Translations under genes and position numbers: made by a program | Notes under the pieces: generated by a model | Database searches by the model: none | Seen by the model: only the letters and a program-made list of their open reading frames with translations | What the model was told of the DNA's origin: nothing | Shown here: in pieces, positions 37,669-46,796 of the stretch | Numbering within the stretch: position 1 is the first letter of the stretch | Layout of the letters: every line of letters begins with the position of its first letter | Origin: Roseobacter sp. | GTDB taxonomy: Bacteria > Pseudomonadota > Alphaproteobacteria > Rhodobacterales > Rhodobacteraceae | Length of the DNA stretch: 64,000 bases | Reading direction: 5' to 3' | Assembly: GCA_002731875.1 (NCBI GenBank) | Contig: PCCY01000019.1 | Coordinates: 1 to 64,000 of the forward strand

Positions 37669-37688
37669 TATTGACTGACAAGTCAATA
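37669..37688. promoter_or_regulatory. Candidate BetI operator
   Basis: TATTGACT and AGTCAATA form 8-bp arms around GACA, a 20-bp palindrome. It lies 53 bases upstream of the betI ATG in the only long gap before the operon. Its size and position fit a TetR-family autoregulatory operator. Confidence 0.65.
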
Positions 37689-37746
37689 AAAAACTGTAGC
37701 GCGCGCGCCCCTTGCCAGGTCGCAGTTCGGGGTCGAAAAGGACCCT

Positions 37747-38649
37747 CTATAGCTTGGTTGCCGGTGCCGATGGGGTGATTTGGCGGTTCAGCATAGCCTC
37801 ACGCCAGGTGATGAAGGTCACAGAGCCGAGGATGACAAACCCGCCGATTATGACCCAGACATCAATGGGTTCGGCAAAGACCAAAGCGCCCAATGCAGTC
37901 GCCCAGACCAGTTGCAGGAAGGTGACGGGTTGGGTCACGGTCAGCGGCGCTGCGGCGAAGGCCAGCGTCATGGTATAGTGGCCGGCAGTGGCAAAGCACG
38001 CGACAGCGGCGAGAATGACCACTTCCGTCCACAAAGGTGCTATCCACGCATAATAGGCGACTGGGGCCAGAAACAGCGTCACGAACAGGGACATCATGCC
38101 CACGACAATCGACGCTCTCACTTCGTCTGCCAACACCTTGGCCAGCAGATATGCCCCACCAAACACCACGGCGGCGACCAACATCGCAAAATGCCCCCCC
38201 GTCAATTCACGAAAACCCGGGCGCAGGATGATAACTGCCCCCGCCAAGCCCAAGATGACCGCTATGATGCGGCGCAACGCCAAGGTTTCACCAAGAAAAA
38301 GCGCGGCACCGATCGTCACGTATATGGGCGCAAGATAATTCATCGCGGTTACTTCGGCGATTGAGATCCGGGTCATCGAATAGAACCACAAGATCACCCC
38401 CATCGCATGCAATGCTCCCCGCACACTGAACAGGGTCCACTGCCGTCTGGTCAGATGTGCCGCCTTCAACGACCCCAAGGCTGGCAGCAGAAACACCAAA
38501 CCGAAGCCATAGCGAATAAAGGCTGCTTCGGCGGATGGCAGGCGCGGGCCCATATATTTTACCAGGGCGGTCACGCATATGAAGCAAAGACCGGTGACGA
38601 CCATCCAAAAAATGCCTGAGAGGGGTCGATGAGGAAGCGCTGTTGTCAT
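37747..38649 (-). CDS. DMT-family (EamA) transporter
   Basis: The 300-aa protein has ten predicted TM helices in two EamA repeats, for example FWMVVTGLCFICVTALVKYM at the start and a second repeat opening GGAYLLAKVLADEVRASIVV. The C-terminal PLTVTQPVTFLQLVWATALG is typical of S-adenosylmethionine-uptake-like and riboflavin/other metabolite EamA members, but no substrate can be named. It lies upstream of betI on the same strand, separated by the betI operator region, and is probably a separate unit. Confidence 0.85.
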   Translation of the reverse strand: MTTALPHRPLSGIFWMVVTGLCFICVTALVKYMGPRLPSAEAAFIRYGFGLVFLLPALGSLKAAHLTRRQWTLFSVRGALHAMGVILWFYSMTRISIAEVTAMNYLAPIYVTIGAALFLGETLALRRIIAVILGLAGAVIILRPGFRELTGGHFAMLVAAVVFGGAYLLAKVLADEVRASIVVGMMSLFVTLFLAPVAYYAWIAPLWTEVVILAAVACFATAGHYTMTLAFAAAPLTVTQPVTFLQLVWATALGALVFAEPIDVWVIIGGFVILGSVTFITWREAMLNRQITPSAPATKL

Positions 38650-38686
38650 GACGGCAACATTTCCTAATGCGCCCCCAAGAGCAAGG

Positions 38687-39286
38687 TCACATCAACAGCA
38701 GTTTCACCGCGATCGCCCACATGGTGAGAGCAATCAACATATCGAGTATTTGCCAACTGCGAGGCTTTGCAAACAATGGCGTCAGCAGGCGTGCACCGTA
38801 GCCGAGGCCGAAAAAGAAGATAAAGCTGGCCGAAACAGCGCCGATACCGAACGCCAACCGATCTTGGTACTGCGCAGAGATCGACCCCAACAAGACCACG
38901 GTATCAAGATAAACATGCGGGTTGAGCCAGGTCAGTGCCAACAGCGTCAGGATCGTGTGGTACAAACTACGACTCGCCCCCCCGTCGGCGGTAAGAGCTT
39001 CGCCCCCTCGCCACGCCGACAACGCGTTCTGCGCCCCGTACCAAATCAGAAAAGCGGCCCCGCCGTAACGCATGATCGGCTCGAACCACGGAAGCGCCAC
39101 CCCGAGCGCTCCAAACCCGGCCACCCCCGCTGCGATCAACAAAGCGTCCGACAAGGCGCAGGTCGCGCAGACCCAAAAAACATGCTGCTGTTTCAGGCCT
39201 TGCCGCAAGACAAACGCATTCTGCGCTCCGATAGCCAGGATCAACGTCAAACTCAGGGCAAAACCTGGCAAGAATGCAGATGTCAT
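38687..39286 (-). CDS. LysE/ArgO-type amino acid exporter
   Basis: About 199 aa, six predicted TM helices. The start FALSLTLILAIGAQNAFVLRQGL, with the GAQNAFVLRQG motif, is the LysE/ArgO signature; a later LTWLNPHVYLDTVVLLGS contains the second conserved NPH. These mark basic-amino-acid (arginine/lysine) exporters rather than the RhtB branch. AGGTTGAAT precedes the chosen ATG. It lies just before the EamA gene on the same strand with a 37-bp gap, so the two exporters may be co-transcribed. Confidence 0.9.
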   Translation of the reverse strand: MTSAFLPGFALSLTLILAIGAQNAFVLRQGLKQQHVFWVCATCALSDALLIAAGVAGFGALGVALPWFEPIMRYGGAAFLIWYGAQNALSAWRGGEALTADGGASRSLYHTILTLLALTWLNPHVYLDTVVLLGSISAQYQDRLAFGIGAVSASFIFFFGLGYGARLLTPLFAKPRSWQILDMLIALTMWAIAVKLLLM

Positions 39287-39474
39287 ATTCAACCTGTGGT
39301 GACCTAGATCCAGCGATAAACTCTTGTGGACGCCCGCCCTTTACATGTCACCGACGAAAAGAGCGACGGAAATATTTCCGCGCAACGTGAAACAAATACG
39401 TGAACACCGCCGTAACTACTGGCGAAACCGAAGCACAGCCCCTATCTGAGCCGCATACAAGCAAGGAACGAGTC

Positions 39475-39717
39475 ATGTTGGACGAAAAACAGAAGCTGGA
39501 AATCAGCCAAGACGAGCTAGCCCTCATTGAGGCAGCGCTTCACACGCAATCAAAAATACTAGGGGTGCAGGCCAGCGCTGGCGGATCGAAAGCGCTGGCA
39601 CGCTTGAACGACGTTAAACGCGTTCTTGCGACCATAGATATTCAGAAACCTGCGCGGTCGCGCACCGACAAGCGGGGAATGGGCAGTATCTTCCGGATGT
39701 CGCGCCTGTTCGGTTAG
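39475..39717 (+). CDS. Small hypothetical protein
   Basis: An 80-aa soluble protein. The first half is a charged amphipathic helix (MLDEKQKLEISQDELALIEA), the second half has a helical KALARLNDVKRVLATI and a basic end (KPARSRTDKRGMG, FRMSRLFG). No family was recognised. AAGGA lies seven bases before the chosen ATG. A strong intrinsic terminator follows 27 bases after the stop, marking it as a monocistronic gene. A longer frame beginning at 39400 lacks a ribosome site. Confidence 0.72.
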   Translation: MLDEKQKLEISQDELALIEAALHTQSKILGVQASAGGSKALARLNDVKRVLATIDIQKPARSRTDKRGMGSIFRMSRLFG

Positions 39718-39744
39718 GAGCCACCCAAGGTTTGGATTTGCGCA

Positions 39745-39782
39745 GAAAAAACCGCCCCCCTGATTAAGGGGCGGTTTTTTCG
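39745..39782 (+). terminator. Intrinsic terminator, usable in both directions
   Basis: AAAACCGCCCC pairs with GGGGCGGTTTT around a short loop and is followed by T residues; the A-run on the left gives the same shape on the minus strand. It lies between the small plus-strand gene and the convergent yebC end. Confidence 0.9.
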
Positions 39783-39843
39783 TTTTCGATCAATCCCACA
39801 TGCATATCGGCCACGCGGCCAGCATATCGGGCCCCATCGAAGT

Positions 39844-40584
39844 TCAGAGCTGTGACATCACTTCGTCAGAGGCTTCGAAATTGCTGGTGACCCGTTGTAC
39901 ATCATCGTCGTCTTCCAGCGCATCGATAAGCTTCATCAGTTTTTCCATGCTCTCGAGGTCCATCTCGGTTGTCGTCGTGGGACGCCACACCAGCTTGGTG
40001 CTGTCGGATTCGCCCAGTTCGGCTTCCAGGGCCGTCGCGACCTCGTTCAAGTCGCTGTCGAGACACCAGATCACATGTCCTTCTTCCGAGCTTTCGACGT
40101 CTTCGGCCCCGGCTTCGATCGCCGCCATCATCACAGTATCCGCGTCGCCGACACTGGCCGGGTAGGTTATCTCGCCTTTACGGTCGAACATGAAACCGAC
40201 GCTGCCGGTTTCGCCCAGATTTCCGCCATTCTTCGTAAAGGTGGACCGTACCGTCGACGCCGTGCGATTGCGGTTATCGGTCATCGCCTCGACGATAACA
40301 GCGACGCCGTTGGGGCCATAGCCTTCGTAGCGGATTTCTTCGTAATCCTCGCCCTCGCCCGCCTGCGACTTCTTGATCGCGCGATCAATCACGTCCTTCG
40401 GTACCGATACCGACTTGGCTTCTTTGATCGCCAGACGCAGACGCGGGTTCTTGTCGGGGTCGGGGTCGCCCATCTTGGCCGCAACCGTTATTTCCTTGGA
40501 CATCTTCGAAAACACCTTGGCGCGGATCTTGTCCTGGCGCCCCTTACGGTGCTGGATGTTTGCCCATTTTGAGTGACCTGCCAT
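39844..40584 (-). CDS. yebC: YebC/PmpR family DNA-binding regulatory protein
   Basis: The 246-aa protein starts [18 protein letters not shown], the invariant YebC signature. It also has [20 protein letters not shown], the [12 protein letters not shown] and [15 protein letters not shown] blocks. YebC proteins bind DNA or act on the ribosome at proline stretches (recent work on the family), in the cytoplasm. AGGT precedes the ATG; a frame reaching 40647 adds a non-conserved leader. Single gene, convergent with the small 80-aa gene. Confidence 0.96.
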   Translation of the reverse strand: MAGHSKWANIQHRKGRQDKIRAKVFSKMSKEITVAAKMGDPDPDKNPRLRLAIKEAKSVSVPKDVIDRAIKKSQAGEGEDYEEIRYEGYGPNGVAVIVEAMTDNRNRTASTVRSTFTKNGGNLGETGSVGFMFDRKGEITYPASVGDADTVMMAAIEAGAEDVESSEEGHVIWCLDSDLNEVATALEAELGESDSTKLVWRPTTTTEMDLESMEKLMKLIDALEDDDDVQRVTSNFEASDEVMSQL

Positions 40585-40775
40585 GGTGACCTCATGTGTT
40601 AAAAGCTGGAATTGGCTCTCTATATGCCAGCCCACGGCGCTGAACAAGCCACCCCGAAGCTCGCCCGACCGTCACCTGCCGTATGGTCAATCCCGACGCG
40701 GGCCTGTGTTTAAGGCAGACAGGCTTTGATATGGCTGGTAAGGCGATTGTCGTAACCTTATCAGAGTAAAGCCCC

Positions 40776-42548
40776 ATGACCCCAGACCAGATTATTCTTT
40801 TTACGTTATTTGCAGCCGTATTCGGTATGCTGCTTTGGGGGCGGTTTCGGTATGATCTAGTGGCATTTTCCGCGCTTATGATCGCCGTGGTATTGGGTGT
40901 TGTCGACAGCGAGAACGCCTTTGACGGCTTTGGTCACCCGGCAACGCTGGTCGTGGCACTGGTTCTCGTGGTATCGGCTGGTCTGGTCAGATCGGGTGCC
41001 GTGTTATTGATCACGCGCACGCTGGTAGATGCCTCGCGTAGCCTGGGCGCGCACATCACCCTGATGGGGGTGATAGGTGGGGTGATGTCTGCGTTCATGA
41101 ACAACGTAGCGGCGCTTGCCCTGCTGATGCCCGTAGACATTCAGACCGCGCGCAAGGCCAAGCGCAACCCGGGACTGAGCCTCATGCCCCTGAGCTTTGC
41201 GACCATTCTGGGCGGCATGGTCACCTTGATAGGGACCCCGCCCAACATCATCATCGCGTCCATCCGGCAAGAATCGCTGGGTGCGCCGTTCAGAATGTTC
41301 GACTTTGCCCCGGTCGGAGGCATCGCTGCGGTTGCCGGGCTTGCATTTGTCGCGTTGATCGGGTGGCGGTTCATACCTGCGCGAGAACACAACGCGTTGC
41401 AGCCAGAAGATCTTTCGCAGTACATCGCTGAATTGACTGTACCGGAGGGTAATTCACAAATTGGCAAGCGTCTGGCCGAGCTGCAAGAGGCGGCCGACAA
41501 GGCCGATGTCGTCATTCTCGGCCTCATACGGGAAGGCAACCGGATGTATGGCCAAGCGCGCAACGTATCGCTCAAGCAAGGTGATGCACTGGTGCTGGAG
41601 GCAACCCCTGATGCACTGGACGAATTTCGCACCACCTTGGGCCTGAACGTCACTGACGCGGATCGTGAGGAGTTGCTCAAGGCTGGTGGAGAAGGCGTCG
41701 AGATCGTCGAGGTGGTGGTCACCCCTGATTCACGGTTGCATGGCCGGTCCGCACAGGCGGTCGGTCTTTCGTGGCGGCAAAGATCGGTGCTTTTGGGAAT
41801 TTCCCGCCGCGGCAGACGCATAACATCGCAATTGCGCAAGACCGAGCTTCAGGCTGGTGATATCCTGCTGCTGCTGGTGCCGCGGGACACAGCGGCCCAT
41901 GTGGTTGAATGGCTCGGTGTGCTGCCACTTGCCGATCGCGGGCTGGCGGTAACCGAAGACAGCAAGGTTTGGTTGGCAATCGGTCTTTTTGCCGGCGGCG
42001 TCACAGCGGCGAGCTTTGGGCTGATCTATTTGCCGGTGGCCCTGGGGCTTGTGGTGGTCGCCTATGTTCTGGCCCGTATCGTACCCCTGTCGGAGCTTTA
42101 CACCCATATCGAATGGCCCGTGATCGTATTGCTGGGGTCCATGATACCGCTGGGAGCGGCGCTTGAGACATCGGGAGGGACCGAACTGATCGCGAACGCC
42201 TTGATCGGCCTGACCGATGGGATGCCTGCATGGGTGGTATTGACGGTTTTGATGATCGTCACCATGACCTTGTCGGATGTATTGAACAACACCGCAACCA
42301 CAATCGTCGCGGCCCCGGTGGGTATCACGATGGCGCAGACCCTGGATGTATCGCCCGATCCATTCCTCATGGCGGTCGCCGTGGCTGCATCAAGTGCGTT
42401 CCTGACGCCTATCGGGCACAAGAACAACACCCTGATACTGGGGCCGGGCGGATATTCTTTCGGCGATTACTGGCGAATGGGTCTGCCATTGGAGATCATT
42501 GTTGTTGCCGTGTCCATCCCGGCGATCCTGGTGTTCTGGCCCCTTTAG
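40776..42548 (+). CDS. SLC13-type permease with RCK_C (TrkA-C) domains, copy A
   Basis: The 590-aa protein has an SLC13/ArsB-type membrane fold split by two cytoplasmic RCK_C domains. The first TM half carries AFMNNVAALALLMPV and TLIGTPPNIIIAS (the repeated SNT-like motifs of this family); the RCK_C pair lies about residues 205-395 (IGKRLAELQEAADKADVVIL, HGRSAQAVGLSWRQR); the second half has SDVLNNTATTIVAAPVG and LTPIGHKNNTLILGPGG. Likely a sodium-coupled anion or sulfate permease gated by cytosolic ligands. It converges on a paralogue of exactly the same length. Confidence 0.87.
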   Translation: MTPDQIILFTLFAAVFGMLLWGRFRYDLVAFSALMIAVVLGVVDSENAFDGFGHPATLVVALVLVVSAGLVRSGAVLLITRTLVDASRSLGAHITLMGVIGGVMSAFMNNVAALALLMPVDIQTARKAKRNPGLSLMPLSFATILGGMVTLIGTPPNIIIASIRQESLGAPFRMFDFAPVGGIAAVAGLAFVALIGWRFIPAREHNALQPEDLSQYIAELTVPEGNSQIGKRLAELQEAADKADVVILGLIREGNRMYGQARNVSLKQGDALVLEATPDALDEFRTTLGLNVTDADREELLKAGGEGVEIVEVVVTPDSRLHGRSAQAVGLSWRQRSVLLGISRRGRRITSQLRKTELQAGDILLLLVPRDTAAHVVEWLGVLPLADRGLAVTEDSKVWLAIGLFAGGVTAASFGLIYLPVALGLVVVAYVLARIVPLSELYTHIEWPVIVLLGSMIPLGAALETSGGTELIANALIGLTDGMPAWVVLTVLMIVTMTLSDVLNNTATTIVAAPVGITMAQTLDVSPDPFLMAVAVAASSAFLTPIGHKNNTLILGPGGYSFGDYWRMGLPLEIIVVAVSIPAILVFWPL

Positions 42549-42554
42549 AGCAGT

Positions 42555-42615
42555 TTGGGGGGAAACCGGGGGCCAGCCCCCGGACCCCCGGGATTTTGTT
42601 CCATTTGGAAGCTGT
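42555..42615. repeat. GC-rich intergenic repeat between convergent permease genes
   Basis: A GC-only stretch (GGGGGCCAGCCCCCGG, then ACCCCCGGGATTTTG) ends in TTCCATTTGGAAG, the reverse-complement end of the dispersed repeat at 10.0 and 56.2 kb. The GGGGGC and GCCCCC blocks can pair in the transcript of either gene. It lies directly after the copy A stop, before the copy B end. Confidence 0.6.
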
Positions 42616-42623
42616 TGGCGGCT

Positions 42624-44396
42624 TTACCAGATAAGCGGGATCACGGCGGACACCAGCAGCGACATTGTCAGGTTCAGGGGGATGCCGATGCGCATGAAGT
42701 CGGTAAACCTGTACCCGCCCGGGCCGTATACAAGCGTGTTGGTTTGATATCCTATGGGCGTGGCGAATGCACATGAAGCGGCGATCATCACAGCCACGAC
42801 CAGCGGGCGCTGGTCCAGGCCCAGCGCTGAGCCAAGGCTGATCGCTATGGGTGTCATGATTACGGCGACGGCGTTGTTCGACACGATTTCGGTCAGTGTT
42901 GTGGTCAAAAGGAAGACGGCGAAGATCACGTAGAAAGGCGATAATGTGCTTAGAAACGGAGCGGTGCTGTCTACAATAAGATTGATCGCCCCTGAATTCT
43001 GCAAGCCGGCGCCAACGGCAAGCATCGAGAAAATCAGCGCCAGAAGGCGACCGTCTATAAAGCTGAAGGCTTCTTCTGCGTCAATGCAGCCGGTGACAAG
43101 CACGAGTGCCACCGCAAGGACCGCGAGCAGCAGGATCGGTGCGACGTTCAGAGCTGCCAGGACCACGATGCCGATCAGCGCTGCGATCGCAATGGGCGCA
43201 TGGCCCCGGCGAAAAGCCCGGGCCGAGGGCTGCGAGACATCTACCATGTCCATGTCCGAGGCGAGGCGCTGGATGTCGGCCATCGCGCCTTCGAGCAACA
43301 GTGTGTCGCCGACCTTGACGATCAGTTCGTCAAGTTGCCGCCCTATGTTCTGGTTTCTGCGGTGCACCGCCAGCGGATAGACCCCGTATCGCCGCCGCAG
43401 GCGCAACGCCCCCAGGGAGCGGCCTACCATCTTGCAGCCCGGCGTAATCAGCACCTCGACCGTGGAGGTTTCGACGGCTGACACCTGATCGACACGCTTT
43501 AGTTCCTTGTTCGCCTGAAGGCTCAGCAGTTCGGTCATTTGGGTGCGCAAGACCACGCGGTCGCCTAGTTGAAGCTGCACCGCCGACAGGTCGCGTCGCA
43601 GTGATTGGTCCCCGCGCACCACATCTATCAGACGCACGCCTTCGCGTTTGAACAACTGTACATCGGTTACTTGACGGCCGATCAGATTGGACTCGGGCGG
43701 AATCACCGCTTCGGTGAAGAATTTCATCTTTGAACGGTCTGACAGCATATTGGCCATACTGTCACGGGCCGGCAGCAATTTCGGAGCAAACACCCCCATG
43801 TAGATCAACCCCCACGTACAGACGACCAAACCGATCGGCAATATCTCGAAAATACCGAAAGGTTCCAGCCCCTGGGAGCGGGCGACGCCGTCGACCAGCA
43901 GGTTGGTCGAGGTACCGATCAGGGTCAGTGATCCCCCCATTATCGCAGCGTAGCTGAGGGGGATCAGCAGCTTGGATGCCTTGGTGCCCAAGGTTTGGCT
44001 AAGCTGCACGACAACCGGAATCATGACGACGACCACCGGCGTGTTATTCATGATCGCCGACGCCGCCATGACGGCGATAATCACCCCCACGACTGCGGTC
44101 TTGGGATGTGTCTTGGCATAGCGTTCGGCCAGCCGTGTAAGCACATCAAGCGCGCCGGTACGCACCAGCGCGCCCATCACGATGAACATCGCCGCGATGG
44201 TCCAAGGGGCCGAGTTCTGCAACACCGCCTGGGCGTCGTCATAAGGCAAGATGCCAAGCGCCAACATGACGGCGGTGCCGGCCAGGGCGACGACTTCGGT
44301 GGGCAGCGTTTCGCGTACGAACAAGACCAACATCACGATGACGACGATCAAGGCCAATATTGCAGAGGAGCCTTGTGAAAGGTTCAGAAAATCCAT
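42624..44396 (-). CDS. SLC13-type permease with RCK_C (TrkA-C) domains, copy B
   Basis: Also 590 aa and with the same layout as its convergent neighbour: N-terminal TM half with [16 protein letters not shown] and [14 protein letters not shown], a central pair of RCK_C domains ([36 protein letters not shown]) and a C-terminal TM half with [22 protein letters not shown] ([11 protein letters not shown]) and [17 protein letters not shown]. The first binding motif reads GTSTNLL where copy A has GTPPNII, so the substrate may differ. Likely an anion/sodium symporter of the sulfate or dicarboxylate type. Confidence 0.87.
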   Translation of the reverse strand: MDFLNLSQGSSAILALIVVIVMLVLFVRETLPTEVVALAGTAVMLALGILPYDDAQAVLQNSAPWTIAAMFIVMGALVRTGALDVLTRLAERYAKTHPKTAVVGVIIAVMAASAIMNNTPVVVVMIPVVVQLSQTLGTKASKLLIPLSYAAIMGGSLTLIGTSTNLLVDGVARSQGLEPFGIFEILPIGLVVCTWGLIYMGVFAPKLLPARDSMANMLSDRSKMKFFTEAVIPPESNLIGRQVTDVQLFKREGVRLIDVVRGDQSLRRDLSAVQLQLGDRVVLRTQMTELLSLQANKELKRVDQVSAVETSTVEVLITPGCKMVGRSLGALRLRRRYGVYPLAVHRRNQNIGRQLDELIVKVGDTLLLEGAMADIQRLASDMDMVDVSQPSARAFRRGHAPIAIAALIGIVVLAALNVAPILLLAVLAVALVLVTGCIDAEEAFSFIDGRLLALIFSMLAVGAGLQNSGAINLIVDSTAPFLSTLSPFYVIFAVFLLTTTLTEIVSNNAVAVIMTPIAISLGSALGLDQRPLVVAVMIAASCAFATPIGYQTNTLVYGPGGYRFTDFMRIGIPLNLTMSLLVSAVIPLIW

Positions 44397-44426
44397 TCAA
44401 ATATATCCAGCACAGGCAGATGAAAT

Positions 44427-45356
44427 TCAGCTGTCAGTGTCGCTGATCGGATCAACTTGGGCAAGCGCTGCCTTGGGGCGCGGCTGCACGAGATAAAGCC
44501 CGGCAAACATCATCGCAAGCGCGATCCATAACGTAGGCGCATATGCCTCGGACAGGATGATCTTGGCCCAGATCAGCCCGAACCCCGTCACCAGATAGCT
44601 TACCTGAACGGCAAATACCGCACCGGCGCGCCCCACCAGCCACATGTATCCAGAGTACACCAGGACATGCACAACAGACGACGCCAGCAGCGCCATTTGT
44701 GCAGCATCAAGCGGTGGTGTCGGGTCGATGAATTGCCCCGTCGCTATCGCCACCGGAAGAATGATCAACGCACCAGTAACCGAGGCACCTTGCAGGACCT
44801 GAAAGGCATCAAGGTCGAGGATGCCCCATTTGGCCACGATATTGCCTTCCAGCGCGTAGCACAGGCCTGCAATCAGCGCGACAAATATCCAGAATGCCGG
44901 TAGCGACCCCGAGAGGTCGGACCCCGGCACCACCAGCACCAGCACCCCTGCAAGCCCGAACGCCAAGCCCCCCATACGACGTATGCTGAAACGGTCAAGC
45001 CCCATTGCCAACGCGATGGGGAATGCGAACATCGGCACAATGCTGAGCAACAACGACAACACGCCGGACGGCAGCCAGACCGCCGCTTGATATCCGGCCG
45101 TATTGGGGATGATTGTGCCGATCAGGGCAAGCAGCAGGTACAGCCAAAGGTAGGGTCGCCTGATCGGCAAGCGCTTGCGCCGAAACGTGTTGATCACGGT
45201 CATGAAGACCGCCCCAATGACCATTTGCCAGAACACGAGCCCGAAATGCTGATATCCGGTGCTGACCGCAATCTTGGTCATCGGTTGCGTAAAGCCCCAG
45301 CCTGCCCCCAACACTGCGAGGAACGCGGTGTAGAACGCAATCTGCCGACGTGTCAC
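44427..45356 (-). CDS. DMT-family (EamA) transporter, GTG start
   Basis: The 309-aa protein has ten predicted TM segments in two EamA repeats: AFLAVLGAGWGFTQPMTKIA begins the first, and IFVALIAGLCYALEGNIVAK the second. The substrate is unknown. It begins with GTG overlapping the TGA of ymdB by four bases (GTGA), so it is translationally coupled to that gene; this overlap fixes the start. It resembles the drug/metabolite exporters near the RhaT/PecM branch but no better call is possible. Confidence 0.85.
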   Translation of the reverse strand: MTRRQIAFYTAFLAVLGAGWGFTQPMTKIAVSTGYQHFGLVFWQMVIGAVFMTVINTFRRKRLPIRRPYLWLYLLLALIGTIIPNTAGYQAAVWLPSGVLSLLLSIVPMFAFPIALAMGLDRFSIRRMGGLAFGLAGVLVLVVPGSDLSGSLPAFWIFVALIAGLCYALEGNIVAKWGILDLDAFQVLQGASVTGALIILPVAIATGQFIDPTPPLDAAQMALLASSVVHVLVYSGYMWLVGRAGAVFAVQVSYLVTGFGLIWAKIILSEAYAPTLWIALAMMFAGLYLVQPRPKAALAQVDPISDTDS

Positions 45357-46165
45357 GGTGCGCTTTGTTGCAGCTTGCCGCCCTGACGGATCGGCACAAT
45401 GCGCGTGGCTTTGCCGGAACGGTCATCGGTTTCGATATAGACGCCGCTCAGGGTCGCCTCTTCGTTGGCGGGCGTGAAACGGTCTTTGGGCATACCGGTA
45501 ACAAAGCGACGCAGGGGTTCGGTTTTCTCCATTCCGATCACTGAATTATAGTCGCCGGTCATGCCGGCATCGGTCAGATATCCGCTGCCCTTGGGCAAGA
45601 TCATCGCATCCGATGTAGGTACATGCGTGTGGGTTCCCACAACAAGGCTGGCGCGTCCGTCACACCAATGCCCCATAGCCATTTTTTCCGACGTAGCCTC
45701 GCAGTGTATGTCCACGATAACAGCCGACGCCATACCCCCCAAAGGGTGCGACTTGAGCACCGGTTCAAGCGCCGAGAAAGGATCGTCGTAGGGCCGTTTC
45801 ATGAACACTTGGCCCAGGGCCTGCGTCACCAGTACCTTGCGCCCGTTTTGTGCCGTGAACAGACGTGCTCCTTTGCCGGGCGCGTTCTTTGAGAAATTCA
45901 GCGGACGGATGATACGCGGTTCTTGTTCAATGAAACCGAGCATGTCTTTTTGATCGAACGCATGGTCGCCCAAGGTCAGACAATCTGCGCCCGCGTCCAG
46001 CAGCGCCTTCGCGTGGGTGCCCGAAAGCCCCATTCCCGAAGTCGCGTTTTCACCGTTCACCACGACAAAATCGAGCTTCCACTCCGTCCGCAAACGCGAA
46101 AGGTTTTCAGTAATCGCGCGGCGGCCCGCACGGCCCATGACATCGCCAAGAAAGAGTATTTTCAT
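45353..46165 (-). CDS. ymdB: YmdB-family metallophosphoesterase
   Basis: The 270-aa protein is a calcineurin-like phosphoesterase with the YmdB signature start MKILFLGDVMGRAGRRAI, then VVNGENATSGMGLS, LTLGDHAFDQKD, and late VDIHCEATSEKMAMGHW and VGTHTHVPTSDAMILP, giving the Asp, Asn and His ligands of a dinuclear metal site. In Bacillus YmdB hydrolyses 2',3'-cyclic nucleotides and affects RNA turnover. It is translationally coupled to the EamA gene that follows, and lies 58 bp after the cyclo-ligase gene on the same strand. Confidence 0.93.
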   Translation of the reverse strand: MKILFLGDVMGRAGRRAITENLSRLRTEWKLDFVVVNGENATSGMGLSGTHAKALLDAGADCLTLGDHAFDQKDMLGFIEQEPRIIRPLNFSKNAPGKGARLFTAQNGRKVLVTQALGQVFMKRPYDDPFSALEPVLKSHPLGGMASAVIVDIHCEATSEKMAMGHWCDGRASLVVGTHTHVPTSDAMILPKGSGYLTDAGMTGDYNSVIGMEKTEPLRRFVTGMPKDRFTPANEEATLSGVYIETDDRSGKATRIVPIRQGGKLQQSAP

Positions 46166-46223
46166 GCCCCACGCTTAGGCCGCGCAGACGCGAAGGGCAA
46201 GAGGGCAACGAGGATTTCGAGAT

Positions 46224-46796
46224 TCAACCCCGCTTGGCTGCTACCTCGATCACCCCTGTCTCGGTGACGATCATGTCCAACGGCTGATCGGTCGGCTCAA
46301 GCGGCAGATCGTCGACCTCTTGCCCCGCAAAGGCAAACCCGATGGCAAGCGTAGCGCGGCGGGCGCGCAGTTGTTCCAGCGTGCGGTCGTAAAAGCCGCC
46401 GCCATAGCCAAGCCGCCCCCCACGGCGGTCAAATGCCAGTAACGGCACAATCACGATTTCAGGGTCGAAGAAATCTTCGACTTGGGGGATTTGCGCCCCA
46501 AAGCGCCCCCCGACCAGAACCGCATCCGGCGTCCAGCGCGAAAAGCGCAACGGCTTGGCCGCATCGATAATCACCGGTACGCCCACGGGACCATGCGCCG
46601 CGGCTTCGGCCATTGCGGGTCGCGGGTCTATTTCTGTTTTGATCGGCATGAAGCCCGACAGAGGCACCGCGCGATATCCTGCCAACACCTCGCTCAGATA
46701 CCCCGCCTGCGCGGCAGTCGCCGCTTCGAACAGCGGTTTTCGGCGGGCAAACCCGGCCTTGCGAGCTGCTGCCTTGACAGTCGCCAGATCAGTCAC
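46224..46796 (-). CDS. 5-formyltetrahydrofolate cyclo-ligase
   Basis: This enzyme returns 5-formyl-THF to 5,10-methenyl-THF with ATP. The 190-aa protein shows the family motifs: LSGFMPIKTEIDP, VPLLAFDRRGGRLGYGGGFYDR (with RLGYGGGFYDR the signature) and AIGFAFAGQEVDDLP. The GTG start overlaps the mgtE stop by four bases (GTGA), which fixes it; the same reading frame runs on upstream to 47282 but that part overlaps mgtE and has no cyclo-ligase features. It is co-transcribed with mgtE and probably ymdB. Confidence 0.93.
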   Translation of the reverse strand: MTDLATVKAAARKAGFARRKPLFEAATAAQAGYLSEVLAGYRAVPLSGFMPIKTEIDPRPAMAEAAAHGPVGVPVIIDAAKPLRFSRWTPDAVLVGGRFGAQIPQVEDFFDPEIVIVPLLAFDRRGGRLGYGGGFYDRTLEQLRARRATLAIGFAFAGQEVDDLPLEPTDQPLDMIVTETGVIEVAAKRG

